Shown: positions 9,891 through 21,215 of the stretch, one piece after another
Layout of the letters: each line of letters starts with the position of its first letter
Position numbering within the stretch: the first letter of the stretch is position 1
Position numbers and translations under genes: made by a program
Origin: Isoetes taiwanensis
Lineage: Eukaryota > Streptophyta > Lycopodiopsida > Isoetales > Isoetaceae
Reading direction: 5' to 3'
Assembly: GCA_021234155.1 (NCBI GenBank)
Contig: JAJEKV010000036.1
Span: 2,470,996-2,534,995 of the forward strand
Length of the DNA stretch: 64,000 bases
The notes under the pieces: model-generated
Seen by the model: the letters and a program-made list of their open reading frames with translations, nothing else
Told to the model about the DNA's origin: nothing
Databases searched by the model: none

Positions 9891-12800
9891 AATGAGAATG
9901 AGAATGAGAATGATTTTTTATTGTCCACTGAGGCCAATCGGCCTATGGGACCCATAAGGAGCGCAACAAACTTATTACTGTCCGGGTTAAAAAAACCCCC
10001 GCCCCGAAGGGTTTTCGAGGGAAAAACCGTGGCAGTAATAAGAATGCTGTCAAACTGTACAAGTATACATCAATGTATATATACATGTCAAGTGTGTGCC
10101 CGAGGACATAGCTGATCTCGCATGTCCATAACCTCCCTCGGCGGTATGATCCCGCACCCGTCACGGATCTTTGTGCTCAATGTCACATGTAATGGCTGCC
10201 GTGCGACCAACTTCGATTATAGCGTCCGGATTAGATCATATCTTTGGGCAACTTTGAAGGGTATGAGATTCATCCTCAATGACTCCCATTTGGCAAAGAT
10301 TGAAAGAGCCTGCCTTGGCGCGGCTCACCAATCCATCTGCCCGCCTCAATTCAAGATGATGTGCCCTCGGCGCGAATGGCGGCGCAATGAGTCTGCGGCT
10401 CTTTCATGGGCAAGTGGGCACGCAGGTAGCATTGCGGGGCCTCGCTCCAATGTGGGATTTATGTGGCGCTGGTAGTGTCTTTGCCTTGACATCTTCATAT
10501 GCACCTGTAACTCCCGCACATTTCATCTAGCCAACCATTGAGCTCTCTTTTCCCTCCAAAGAGGCCTTGGGCCGGCTGCGCCCCATTGCCATGATATAAG
10601 CTAGTTTAGGGAGACGAGCATCGTCCATATTGACCACCTTCTGAAAATAGACAATGTGGCGATCAAGGGCCCCCCTCTCAAGAGGCAAGAACCCGGTCTC
10701 CTCAAGTAGAATTTGATATGGGACTGTGGACTTCACCCCTAGTGCTCAGACTAAGAAGGCTTTACGGACCTGCTCCAAGTCATTCCAAGTAGCAAGTGAT
10801 ACCACTTTTGGGCCCCATACTTCCACCCCGTATAAAGGGCAGTTCTACTAAGACCTTGAAATGGTGTGGATCGATGGGCCCAATCATACAACTCCTCATC
10901 TATGACTATTGTTTTGCATTGCATATAGTGCCTTCCACTGCCGGCCACTTCATAGCCGTATGGATGTGTCCCAAAGCATAGTAGAAGGAAACTCCACTCC
11001 CAAATACTTGTATGTAGATGCAACTTCCACATTCGCCTTGGTAATCGGCGAAGGAGGGACCCTCGGACGACGGAAGATGATATGAAAACCACCTTAGTCT
11101 TGGCCAGTTGACGCCGCATATCGGTCGCTTGGCGGGGAATGTGTCCGGGGCATCGAGATGTCGTTGCATGTCTGCTGGTGTGTAAGCTAGGAGGTCCACA
11201 TCATCAGCATATATTAATCAGTCGATGATCTCGATAGAGAAGGTGAGCTCTATCGCCCCCATTATCGCCAAGCCGCCTCCAATTGATCAATGTAAAGCCC
11301 AAACAATGTTGGGGAGAGAGGGCATCCCTAACGAACCTCGAATACTACTATCAAATGGTTGGCTTGTTCTGCTGCAAATCGCCCCGAGCATCTTTCATAT
11401 AGCACGTATAATCGCATTCTCGCGAAATCTACTGGGAACCTCCAAATTGCAAAGTCTTGCCCATAGTTTTTCCCGGGGCACGCGGTGTCAAGCGCCGCCG
11501 CAAAAAATCCACAAAGCAATAATATAGATCCCGACGGGCGGTTCCTGGCTGTCTTCAATCGAAGTTCGCAACGCGTGAAGATGTGGTCAATGGTTGAGTG
11601 CGAGTGCGAATCCTCGCACGGGTGAGGGCCCGGCCTCTCGCCGCCTCTGCCCGACCCGTCCAACTACTCCTCGAGAATCCCGGTAAAGTAGTTTTGCAAA
11701 CCGAACTGACCATGATTGTTCGGTGGTGGTATTGGCCGGCGAAGTGTGGGTCACCGCCTTATAGATGGGAACAACTCGCTATTGGTCCACCGCAAATGAA
11801 GCCTTCCTGTAATGCCTTATTGAACAAGGCGGTTAAGACCGGTATTATGGACGGCCCTACCCACTTAAGCAATTACGTATACCATCCAAGTCCGGGGCTT
11901 TCCCATTGGCAAGACGTTGTAAGCCTTGTTCCACGTCCGAATCGTGATTTCCAAAGATCGGGCCTTCTTGCAAGGGTAATCTTTGCATGCATGTGCACCA
12001 CGAGGGTCGATAGCTGTTGCCAAGTATTGCCTCCCTTTGCCGGGAGTGATATTCCCCGTGGGTTGTCTTGGCTTTCTAAGAACCCTTCGCGAGAAGGTCC
12101 GGGGGTGATGTTCGGGAGGTAAAACATTTCCCTTTGATGCTTGGCGCAATGTACCGCTTTCTTAGCTTTAAGGAAGATGTGGTAATGTCCGACATGTGGG
12201 CGAAAGGTGGTCAATGTGACTTGGCGGAGCCAGCGTTTGTGTTCCTTGCACTCTGCATCAAACCATTGATTATGTGGGAAGGTTGTGTTTTACGGAGGAC
12301 TGCCGCGCGGCTTATCCCAAAGCATCTCTCCGCCGCCCCTAAGCACATCGATCCCACGTCGGCTGTCTGTTGCTCCTAGTGTAGGATATTGCAAAATTTC
12401 TGGCGGATCATCTATAAGCATCGGGCATAAGCCCCCGCATGTTCATAATCCGGTTCGCAATGAGGCATGTGAGGAGTTGTTGCACCGGGGTTCGCACAAC
12501 CTACCAAGCCAACTTCAAGTAAAGTGGTAAGTGGTCGAGTCGATCTCTTCATCCCTATTAGTTGTTCCCCACACGAAAGTGCTTGATGACATGCATATCA
12601 CCCTCGCCCGCACCAACACATAGTCCACCACACTAGATCCGCCCCGGTTTTCTGCCTACAAGTGCTCTTTAAGGGGTGGAAGGCCACCGTGCGATCCATT
12701 CGCGGTTACAGTCAAAGATAATTTGAGCAAAAGCAACCGTCGACCATAGCGCGTGACGATTGTCATCGATGTCCGGTGGCCAAGCTCCTTCTGGACACAA

Positions 12801-15080
12801 CCGCAATATATCATCGATCAAGGGATCAAATCTCATGGGTTGTTCTACCCCCGCGGCGCCGCGATTGAAGTCTCGGGGAGTATGACACCGCCCAACCGCT
12901 TATCTTTAGCGTATGTCGTCATATAGATTGACATAGGGGTCCGTGCCTATCCACATCCGAATGGGTGTGATAGAAGTTGCTTTTCGCATGTGTGGAAAGT
13001 AGCGTGCTGCCACAAAGTGGGTCACGCTCGCTATCGCAGCTTTTACACGCACTACCCAAAGGTACCGGTTTGTCCGGTTTGAACAAGGAGATTGACCGCG
13101 CCAAGGTTGTTCTTGGTAGTAGCGTGAAAACCCCCATGCCCCCGCTTCCTGAGCAATCATTGAAGATTGAGTAGTGTTGGTATCCCCGGCAAGTCGGGTA
13201 TCCCGTGGTCCTGCATGCTCCCATGTTTCCATGAGGAAGATGAGATCCATGTCTCAGCGTGCAACCGAGTTGAGACTATCTCCCTTCGCCATGGGAAGCC
13301 CCGACAATTCCGTGAGACCATCGCGAGGCACAATTCCTATTTGTTGGCGTGGGGCAAGGTGGGGATTCGAAGGCGGCATGCAGAAGGGGGGGTGGCGTAT
13401 GGAAGCAACCCGAGATGTGCGAGCAAATGTAAGGTGAGGCCACTTGAGCAGCTTGAGATGTCGCGAAAGCAAATGTAAGGTGAGGCAACTTGGAGCGGAG
13501 CTGGGCTGTAGGCGGTGGCAAAGCGCTGGCCGTGAGGCTACCGGAGGGTTAGCAAGATTCGTGAGCAGCATTCGGCGGCCTGAAAATTTGCATCTTGCCC
13601 CGAATCGGCCCTGCTTCCTCCTCGTCTGGCGAATGCTTTTAACTTTGGCCAACTTCGCGGCTGCGCAGCCTTCTTGTTGGGCCGGGTCGGTCGGTCAACA
13701 TCAACAGCCGCCTACCCCGGCGCAGATGGCTCTGCTTCACTTGGCGCATCTCGTCGTGAACGTGGGACCACCCGTGGCTGGCCTCGGAGTCTTTGGATGC
13801 CATGGCGCCTCGCCCTAATAATGTTTACCGCATGGGGAATGTCATTCGAGCAAGAATCAACATTTGGAGCGGTTAACGAGGTCCTCCCCGCCTCTTCACA
13901 TTAGAACCCGCATTCCACCACATTGTAGCTTCTCCGTGAGCTCCTAGAGCTCTCGACCGGTCAATCACGCTTTGCACAACAGAGTTGTTTGTTGTCGGCC
14001 GGGGCATAGCCGGCCCTACGTTGGGGCGGGGTGGCATGGAGCGGCTTTGGGGTGCAAGAGTACACGGCCCTCGGCCGGCGCCTTGCGGACTCTTGGCGGG
14101 GTGGGGCTAGCCGGTGGCGTATAGTGGTCTCTCTTCCGAAAGGCTTAGCTCCTGGGGTGAAATTGTTTGCCTTGTCAATTCATGCATCGTTGCAATTGCT
14201 CATGAGCTGCGCGATTGAGGCCCTTGCCTTGTTCCATGATAATGGCTGCCCTTAGCTCCCGCATCTTCGATCTTGGGCTCGCCGGAGCTATGCTCCGTTT
14301 CTTTGCGAGAGTTGACATAGGGTTCATTGCGGATGAGGCCACTTCTTGTGTTGGACCCTACTTTGAAGCGCTCTCAATTGTGATTGGCTCTCTTCAAAAG
14401 CGACACGACTTTTAAGCATCCACGGTGCAGCCTCCTCGACTCGATGGCGGGGGAGATGGTTACCATTGTCTCTCACTCAACCGTCGCTTGTCTGTGTCAT
14501 GGTTTCCATAATGATTGTACAAAGGAATCTATACTTGGGGGCCAACGTAATAAATAAGACTCTTCTTATCATACACGCCTTTGAGTGCATAGGCGAAGGC
14601 CATCTTCAATTGTCGCGGTCTCCATCTTTGGAAACTGGCTGTTTTTGATAACCGGTGCCTCTTGAAACAGATTTGAGTCACGGGCACTGCATTTCCCTCG
14701 CCAAACAAACAGTCGAGCTCATTTGCCCTCGGCCATTGCGAACTGTTTCGGTGCTCCTCAACTTCTGGTTTGGTGTGGTGGTGGAACGCGGATCGACTGC
14801 CGCTAGGCTAGATATCTGTCATATGCCTGGCGAGCTATGCTTGTTGCGAGACTTTGCCAGCTTCTCTTTTCGGGGCAGCACTGTCAATTTTGCCGCTGGC
14901 ATCCGGCTCGCGATTGGGAAATGGCATCTATGTACTCTCCCAAAGAGAAGTTTTGCTGCCTTGTCTCCTCCTTAGGTAGAGGGACCGCGATATCACCATC
15001 GGCATGCATATCTCGTGGGGTTGGATGAAGGGACGCTGTGGCTCGTCCGGACTCTTCTATCAATCGGAGTTGCCATGAAT
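9888..15080 (-). mobile_element. GC-rich LINE with endonuclease and reverse transcriptase, antisense
   Basis: Minus strand. The 3' end is GGACAATAAAAAATCATTCTC with an ATTCTC microsatellite tail at about 9890-9915, next to the CCCATAGGCCGATTGGCCT block shared with LINE tails at 2.3 and 50.2 kb. RT pieces: ALDTACPGKNYGQDFAIWRF (about 11.5 kb), LPTLFGLYIDQLEA (about 11.3 kb), IYADDVDLLAYTPADMQRHL (about 11.2 kb, YADD intact) and WKYGAQKWYH (about 10.8 kb). Upstream, an APE-type endonuclease remnant begins DLIFLMETWEHA (about 13.24 kb). 13.3-15.08 kb probably corresponds to ORF1, but I cannot read it. Frames break every 50-100 codons. GC is clearly above the flanks. The 5' edge is approximate. 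Confidence 0.8.
13415..13498 (+). repeat. Short direct duplication inside the LINE
   Basis: GCAAATGTAAGGTGAGGC followed by ACTTG occurs twice about 47 bp apart (near 13424 and 13470), giving a local tandem duplication in the 5' half of the LINE. Confidence 0.6.
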
Positions 15081-15084
15081 ACGA

Positions 15085-15580
15085 TTGTCACCCTACGCAC
15101 GCTTTGTCCGAAAAGCCTCCAAGCACTTTGATGACGACAACCTCTCGGGTTCTTTTACGTGCACCCACGCGTCGGTAGCGCAGCTTCCAAGTGCAAGAAG
15201 TGCTAGTGCGCTTTTCACCTTACGTGCACACCCGCCCGAAAAGTGTTCAAGCAGCATAAATCAAGCCGCCAATTTCTAGTGCAACCTCGCCACCTTACAG
15301 ATGCTTGTCTGAAAGCCTCCAAACACTATGATGACGTACAACCTCTGTCCTTTTACAGACGCCCGTCTGAAAGCTTCCATGTGTCGGGGCAGCGCAGTTT
15401 TCCAAGTGCAAGAAGCAAGTGCAGGCTCTTTCACCTTACAAACACCTGTCTGAAAGTGTTCAAGTGCATAAATCAAGCGCAGCCTCTAGTGCAACCTCTG
15501 CCACCTTACAGACGCTTGTCTGAAATGAAAATATAAGCAATGGTTTTCCCCCCTTACAGACGCCCGTCTGCAAGGCTTCA
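15085..15580 (+). repeat. Tandem repeat array with embedded short palindrome
   Basis: Two copies of an approximately 210-bp unit (about 15089-15293 and 15294-15506) plus a partial third. Inside, the word TTACAGACGCCCGTCTGAAAG (perfect inverted core CAGACG..CGTCTG) recurs near 15294, 15353, 15435, 15507 and 15555. The first 210-bp unit has altered versions (for example TTTTACGTGCACCCACGCG) exactly where CAG and CTG stood in the second. Confidence 0.8.
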
Positions 15581-15639
15581 GTATGTAAATGCTTTAAGCC
15601 AAGGTGATTGGATGGTATCACACCCTCTGAATCCCGGCC

Positions 15640-16560
15640 TTAAAAATCGGCTGCAAAAACTTCTTGTTTTCTCCTCTCAAATCTTAAGCTTAATGTGTAC
15701 AAACCATATGTCTTTATAATCATCACGTAACAAGAATTCCAATGATATGCATTGCTCCCAAAACAGAGTCACAGATCAATAGATATGAAGAAAAGTATAT
15801 AGTGCTTTAAAAAATCGAACAATGGAAACCCTAAAGCCAGCACTGAAAATCTGTTGTTTTTGCTTTGAAATCCTGTCTAAACATTAGCAACATAAAATAT
15901 TTTTGAAAGAACTTTGAGAGAGCTTTCCAAAGATATAAATTTCATGAGAAACCGAGTCACAGAGAAAGAGATATGAACAACAATGTAATATGAACCACAA
16001 AGTGGTGGTGCAGGTCAGAATCTGTGTTTTGTATGGAAACACCATTCAAACACATGCAAATCACATACCTTCAGGAAGGTCACTAAGGGAGTTTCAACGC
16101 GGACAAATTTCAGCTGAAACGGAGTTAAAATCCGCCAGATACGATAGAAAGTATGTGGACAATACCACGAGCACTTCAGGGTTTTTTTTTTTTGCCGATT
16201 TGCGGCAGCCAGAAAGTTCGAGTTTTTGCAGAGGAAAATTATTGAAAACATATACAAACTACATACCAATAAGAAGAAATCTGAGATGACTTTCCAACAA
16301 TAAATTTCAGCGCTTCGGAGTTCTTGATCTCCGTGATATGATCAAAAGCGCTTTGGGCAGCACCCAAGAAGACTGTGGTTTTTTTTGGGACCCCAATTTG
16401 CAGCCGGAAAATCTGTGTTTATGATGTGAAATAATCAGTGAAACATATGCAAATCACATACCGATAGAAAGAACTCTGAGATGGCTTTCCAAAGCAACAG
16501 ATTTCGGCTGAAACGGACTTCCAGATCTCCAGTTATGATTGAAAACGTGTGACCGGCTTT
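15640..16560 (+). repeat. Degenerate repeats of about 190 bp within the gypsy element
   Basis: Recurring blocks: AAATCTGTG, then ACATATGCAAATCACATACC, GATGGCTTTCCAAAG, TTCGGCTGAAACGGA and ATCTCCAGTTATGAT, seen best near 16410-16550, again near 16020-16150 and 16210-16340, and faintly at 15850-15980. About four diverged copies. No protein reading. A tandemly expanded untranslated segment of the element is likely. Confidence 0.55.
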
Positions 16561-16589
16561 CAGAGCGCCTAGGGTTTCAGAACACAACT

Positions 16590-17213
16590 TCTATGGATAA
16601 GACTAGAAAGAGAATACAGTTCAAAGAACCAGCACCCAAAGAACGGTCTTTTGCTCAAGCACACAACAAGATAAATGAAAAACTTTTCGCGATGAAGAAA
16701 AGAACAAAGCAAAGTTCATTGCTATTGAATAGGAACGAGGGAGACTACAGATTGCATATTTGAAGAAATTAATTGTAGCTAACAAAGAGCATTAAAAACA
16801 TTTCTTTTTAAGAAAAAAAGCTCAATAAAGGATTAAGAAGTTACAATCTTACTTGATGATGGTGCAACACATGACTTGTATATCGCGAGACCTATCAAAC
16901 AAGTTTAATATTTATGATCTGCAAACTCAAGTTACAGTAGTTCAAGGATTAGAGGGACCCAAAAGTCAATGCAACAAGTTTGTGATAGCCTCCATATGAT
17001 AGAGCAACACTCAAAGGATAGAGTTCTAATTCTAGTTCCTTTTAGAACGATGGATGCGATTTTGGGAAGTGGATATGCGAGCAGTTTGATGCTCGACCAA
17101 AACATCGTGAAAAGAATGTGGCAATCTTTGTCAAAGATCAACCTTTGAAATTACATTCGACTTTGTATCAGAATCTTTTCTCTCATATTTCAAAGCAAAG
17201 AAGTTAGTACTTA
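16590..17213 (+). pseudogene. Gypsy gag-pol linker and aspartic protease remnant
   Basis: A short open stretch (MDKTRKRIQFKEPAPKERSF) is followed near 16850 by LLDDGATHDLYIARPIKQV. LDDGATHD corresponds to the retropepsin active-site motif (usually D-S/T-G-A-T-H), here with an extra acidic residue. Stops and shifts follow. Its place directly before RT fits the Ty3/gypsy order. Confidence 0.65.
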
Positions 17214-17960
17214 GTGACGTTGAGAGTCATATTTCATTCAACCTCAGATCCTCCATCACAGATGCCTCCAGAGTTATATAAATTGTTTAAACAATTCAAT
17301 GGTCTTTTCAAGGATGAGAAAACTTTAGATCTTCCTCCTTATCGTCCAGAAGTTCATGCAATATGTTGGCAAGATAACACAAAACCTTCAAATAGGGCTT
17401 CTTACAGAGTCAACCATTTTGAAAAGCAGATAGCTGAGATGCGAGATGGTCAGTTGATATGTCCTGGTTGTTCTCCTTTTGATGCACCAGTCATTATAAT
17501 TAAAAAGAAGGACAAAGGGTATCGAATGCACATAGATAATCGAGCCCTCAATAAATTGACTGTAAAGGATAAGTTTTCAGTATCAAGACCTAATGATTTA
17601 TTTGATGAGTTATGAGGCGCTTGCATCTTTGGCAAGATTGACCTAAAATTGGGATATCATCAAATACGAATAAAAGATGAGGACGTTGATAAGACATCAT
17701 TCAGAACTATTCTAGTGCCAGTATTAGGAAAGTGCATTGTTGCCTTCTTTGAAAATATGCTATCTCTACAACCAATCCATTGAAGAGCACAAACAACATC
17801 TTCAACAGGTTTTTGAACTCATTCAACAGAACAAGATGTTTGTTGATGAGTTAAGAGTTAATTCTCCATGCAAGAAGTTGGATATTTAGTTCATATATTA
17901 TATCCAAAGATGATATTAGAATGGATCTTGACAAAATTAAGGCTAGTCTTAATTCGTTTT
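17214..17960 (+). pseudogene. Gypsy reverse transcriptase remnant, catalytic site lost
   Basis: Open from 17214 to 17615 with MPPELYKLFKQFNGLF, CSPFDAPVIIIKKKDKGYRM, HIDNRALNKLTVKDKFSVSR and NDLFDEL, then after a stop [20 protein letters not shown] and KTSFRT: classic Ty3/gypsy RT blocks. The segment after FRT is shortened: the palm motif that normally reads F-x-D-D-I-L is FFENMLSLQ here (about 17750), so both catalytic aspartates are gone. EEHKQHLQQVFELIQQNKMF, the usual block after it, follows in a shifted frame. Confidence 0.85.
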
Positions 17961-18099
17961 GACATGAGAATCTCAAAGATTTACGTTCTGTTGTGCCACT
18001 CGAAGATTTGTGAAAGCTGTTGCAAGAGTAGTACTTCCTCTTAATAGGTTTCTGAAAAGGATGTGGCTGATTAAGGTTTTCGGATTTTGAAGGAAAAGA

Positions 18100-18624
18100 T
18101 GGCAACTAAGCCAATATATGCCTTGCCAAATTGGAACAAACCTTGTTTAATATGTTAGCCCCATGATAAAACCATCGGAGCAAGAGTATAGCACTTATGA
18201 AAAATAATTAATTGCTTTGGTGCATGTGGTAAAGAAATGGAGACATTACCTCATGGGATCAGAGTTTATTACCTGCTTTGACCAGCAGAGTTTGAAACAT
18301 ATCCAAACTCAATATATTATCAATGCATGTCAATTGAAGCTCATTAATACTATAAAGGATTTTGAAGGGTTGCATGTTGAGTACAAACCTAGAAAGGAGA
18401 ATCAAGTTGCCGATGCTTTGAGCAGAGCAAATATTCATGCCGTATCTATTATAGAAATCATTGACTTAGAACCAATGAAAGCAGATTACAAAAAAGATTT
18501 TTCTTTTGTTGTTCCCTACTCACAGATAGAGAAGGATGGCAGATCCTCTTGCGAGTACATGATTCATAACGGTCTACTTTTATATAGGAATTGCACATGT
18601 GTTAGTCATATCGGTCAAGAGTGA
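18100..18624 (+). pseudogene. Gypsy RNase H remnant
   Basis: SEQEYSTYEK-like sequence near 18180 (before a stop), then VVKKWRHYLMGSEFITCFDQ QSLKHI and FEGLHVEYKPRKENQVADAL SRA at 18217-18440: the standard gypsy RNase H end, with the DALSR box. The last part of the frame (to 18624) leads toward the integrase zinc-binding region. Confidence 0.85.
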
Positions 18625-18629
18625 TATAT

Positions 18630-19780
18630 GAATGTTATGAACTTGCATACCCCGGGTATAGAGGCATACAAAATACTCTGGCCACTATAAAGAGACGTTT
18701 TTATTGGCTTAAGCTTGAAAGAGATGTTAAGAAGTATGTAGAAACTTGTTGTCTGCAGTTAAAATGGCATTTACGTCCATATCCTTAGTGTATAAGAATG
18801 GGACCATGTTGATGATATGGTTTTCATATACAAGCCAATGTGAGAGTGAGGTTTATTGCCTTCTGTTGTCTTTTTTACTATGATGATCTTATTCCTTAAG
18901 AAAGTCTCAAAGAGGGCATGAAGCCAACCTTCTTTGGGAGTATATCATTGAAGCAAACGTGCAGCCACTTCCTCAAACGGGCAACTACATATGGCTTCAC
19001 AATCTCAATCCTACCCACCATCAGAGAGGATCTTTTCAATTACGTGAGGTCACATGCTGAGGTTATGGCTAGCACAATAAACGGAAGTGTGGCAAGTGCC
19101 AAACTTACAGGATATGCATGCTAGCTTCTCCGGGTAATTATAATTTGTTATCCTCGCATCAAGTGAAAGCCTCTACTAGTAAGCCTGTCGGATCAATTCA
19201 ACCTTTGCCGATTCCTAAGAAACCTTGGAAGCACATCACCATGGAATTTATCCAAGGATTACCAAAGTCTACTCATAAGAATGGCCAGACCTGGATAGTT
19301 GTAGACATATTGTCTAAACATGTTCATTTTTCTTTCGTATAAATCGAGTATGGCAACTCCTCAAGCAATCAAGCTTATCATGAAGGAGATATTCCAAATT
19401 CATGGAATGCTTGATGCACTTATAACGCATAGGGATCCATTGTTTTGCAGTAGATTTTGGTGAGGATTTATAAGGAATTTAGGTACTATTTTAAAGTTTT
19501 TTCACAGTATACCATCCTCAAACAGATGGGCAAATTGAGGTCGTAAATCATGTCCTTGAGGATATGTTGCAAGCCTATGTTGCAGAAAGACAAAGTCAAT
19601 GGAAAGAGTATCTTTATCTTCTGGAGTTTGCTTACAATAATACCATTCATTCAGTTACCTAAAGAACTCCTTTTGAAGCAATGTATAGATATTCTTTGAA
19701 ATCTCCAATTACAAAAATAGGAGGAGAAGTGCCAGCTTCAGATGAAGTAACAATGCAAACATTTTACAAGAAGTGAGTAC
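18630..19780 (+). pseudogene. Gypsy integrase remnant
   Basis: In broken frames: RRFYWLKLERDVKKYVETC (about 18690), PWKHITMEFIQGLPKSTHK and GQTWIVVDILSKHVHFSFV (19220-19340), ALITHRDPLFCSRFW (about 19420), then HPQTDGQIEVVNHVLEDML and WKEYLYLLEFAYNNTIHSVT. These are the ordered blocks of the DDE core. The first catalytic Asp is Glu (TMEF for usual TMDF) and the second block has HRD for DRD, so besides the frameshifts the active site is damaged. Confidence 0.85.
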
Positions 19781-20439
19781 TTGTATCTAAAAGAGCCAAG
19801 AAATAATGATTTCTAGACTTGCAAAGAAATGAAGGAAAGTTGACTATGCAAAAGGACACTGGGTTTAGATACATTTTCCCAAGAAATGCCTATGAAAAAT
19901 GGGTAATAGGTATGTGAAACTGGCTTGTAGGTATTAGGTCCATTTCAAATTGGCAGAAAAGTCAGTGAGAATGCCTATCGTTTGCATTTATATGGAAAAT
20001 GGACTAATTTGCACCAGTTCTTAACGTTGGAGTACTAAAGCCCTATAAGGGAAGTGAAATTTCTCTTGAGATTTTGCAGAAAATAGAACATGCAGAACCG
20101 CCTAACATAAGTGGTGGTAAGGAAGTGCTTGAACAAAAAAAGATACTTATCATGAATATAAGGAGACACATATTTCTTCCGTGTTAAATTCAAATTTCAT
20201 CCACCTTCTGATGTTATAAAGTATTCTAAGGACTAGCTTAAAGATTACAAGACACTTGTGGATGAATACGAGCAAATTTTGTGAAAGGAATATGCAAAGT
20301 TTGGAAGAATAATAACTTTCTTGTTCTTTTGGATTTTTTTTTTCTTTTAAATAAAAGTTGCAACTAATGAAAATTGTTTGGCCATGACTTACTAACAAGA
20401 AATATCTAAATATTGATATATGTTGGTGTTGCCATCTCA

Positions 20440-20570
20440 AAAAGGAATTGAGATGGAAGACCTTTTAATTGACTTGGGGGCCGCTCTCTACAGGAATTGA
20501 GATGAAAGACTTCTAACCCACTTGAGGACATCTTTAAAGGAATTGAGATGAAAAACCTCTAATAGAATTG
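20440..20570 (+). repeat. Short tandem repeat of GAATTGAGATG type
   Basis: Four copies of AAGGAATTGAGATG(G/A)AAGACCT followed by variable spacer, spaced 40-50 bp apart. The same block is present in units 2 (28813-28930) and 3 (37555-37675). It precedes the right LTR. Confidence 0.75.
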
Positions 20571-20667
20571 AGGGATTCCTAATTGAACTACAATGACCAT
20601 CTTCAAAGAATTAATGAAATAATCTTTCCTCGAGATTGATGGGGACGCTCAATCTAAAAGGAAGGAT

Positions 20668-21215
20668 TGTTACGGACGGCTTTATGCCAGCTCGAGGAAG
20701 CGGCTCAAGCTCAACAAGGTTTCAAGTGAAATACTTTATATATAGGGGACAACTTATACTGATACCAAACCTTGATCTTGAATTATATTTATTAATAATG
20801 ATATGGCTGATAACACTATCGTGCCTGCTACAATTGATTTAGGATCTTTGACTACGAAACCTTTCCAAAATCATCCTGGTCATTCAATCTTTGCCTAAAA
20901 GGTTTGAATCATCTGTCAAAGGCCGAATACAAATACTATAGATCTATGCTTCGTAGGATATTTCTTACTTGTTAAAGGTTTCTCTGAATAGGTACCTTTA
21001 TTCCTCTTATAAAGAGACGAAATTCTCATTCATGCTGGCAAGTTCTTAAGACTTCAGATTCTTGAGTCCAAAGTCTTTGCCCTACCTAGTTATCGCCTAT
21101 TCTTGATTCAAACTTGCATTTATTCAAGATCCTAGTTGAGAAGACAAGATAAGAAACTTTTGTTGGATTTTGGCCCAGTTGGTTGGTCGAAGATCTTAAA
21201 GAGTGGATTTGATCA
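20668..21215 (+). repeat. 3' LTR of the gypsy element (unit 1 copy)
   Basis: Starts TGTTACGGACGG right after a purine-rich AAAAGGAAGGAT (polypurine-tract-like) and ends GGATTTGATCA. Its last 180 bp align with the 5' LTR fragment at 8.6 kb. The TATATATA-like word near 20735 could be its TATA box. Confidence 0.7.

Larger units (their letters stand above)
8589..21215 (+). mobile_element. Old Ty3/gypsy LTR retrotransposon, interrupted by a LINE
   Basis: Left LTR piece, primer site, gag remnant, protease, reverse transcriptase, RNase H, integrase and right LTR occur in the gypsy order on the plus strand. All reading frames carry many stops and shifts, so it cannot move by itself. A LINE occupies about 9.89-15.08 kb. 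Its 3' end, from 19940 on, has been caught up in the tandem array that follows. Confidence 0.85.

Noticed and set aside
10122-15070. GC-rich island as bacterial contamination or a captured gene cluster
   Set aside because: The minus strand reads as a degraded LINE (endonuclease and YADD reverse transcriptase) with a LINE 3' tail; the plus-strand frames are shadows.
15085-15580. CRISPR-like array (regular short repeats with spacers)
   Set aside because: Spacing is irregular, the spacers themselves repeat, and the context is plant retroelements.
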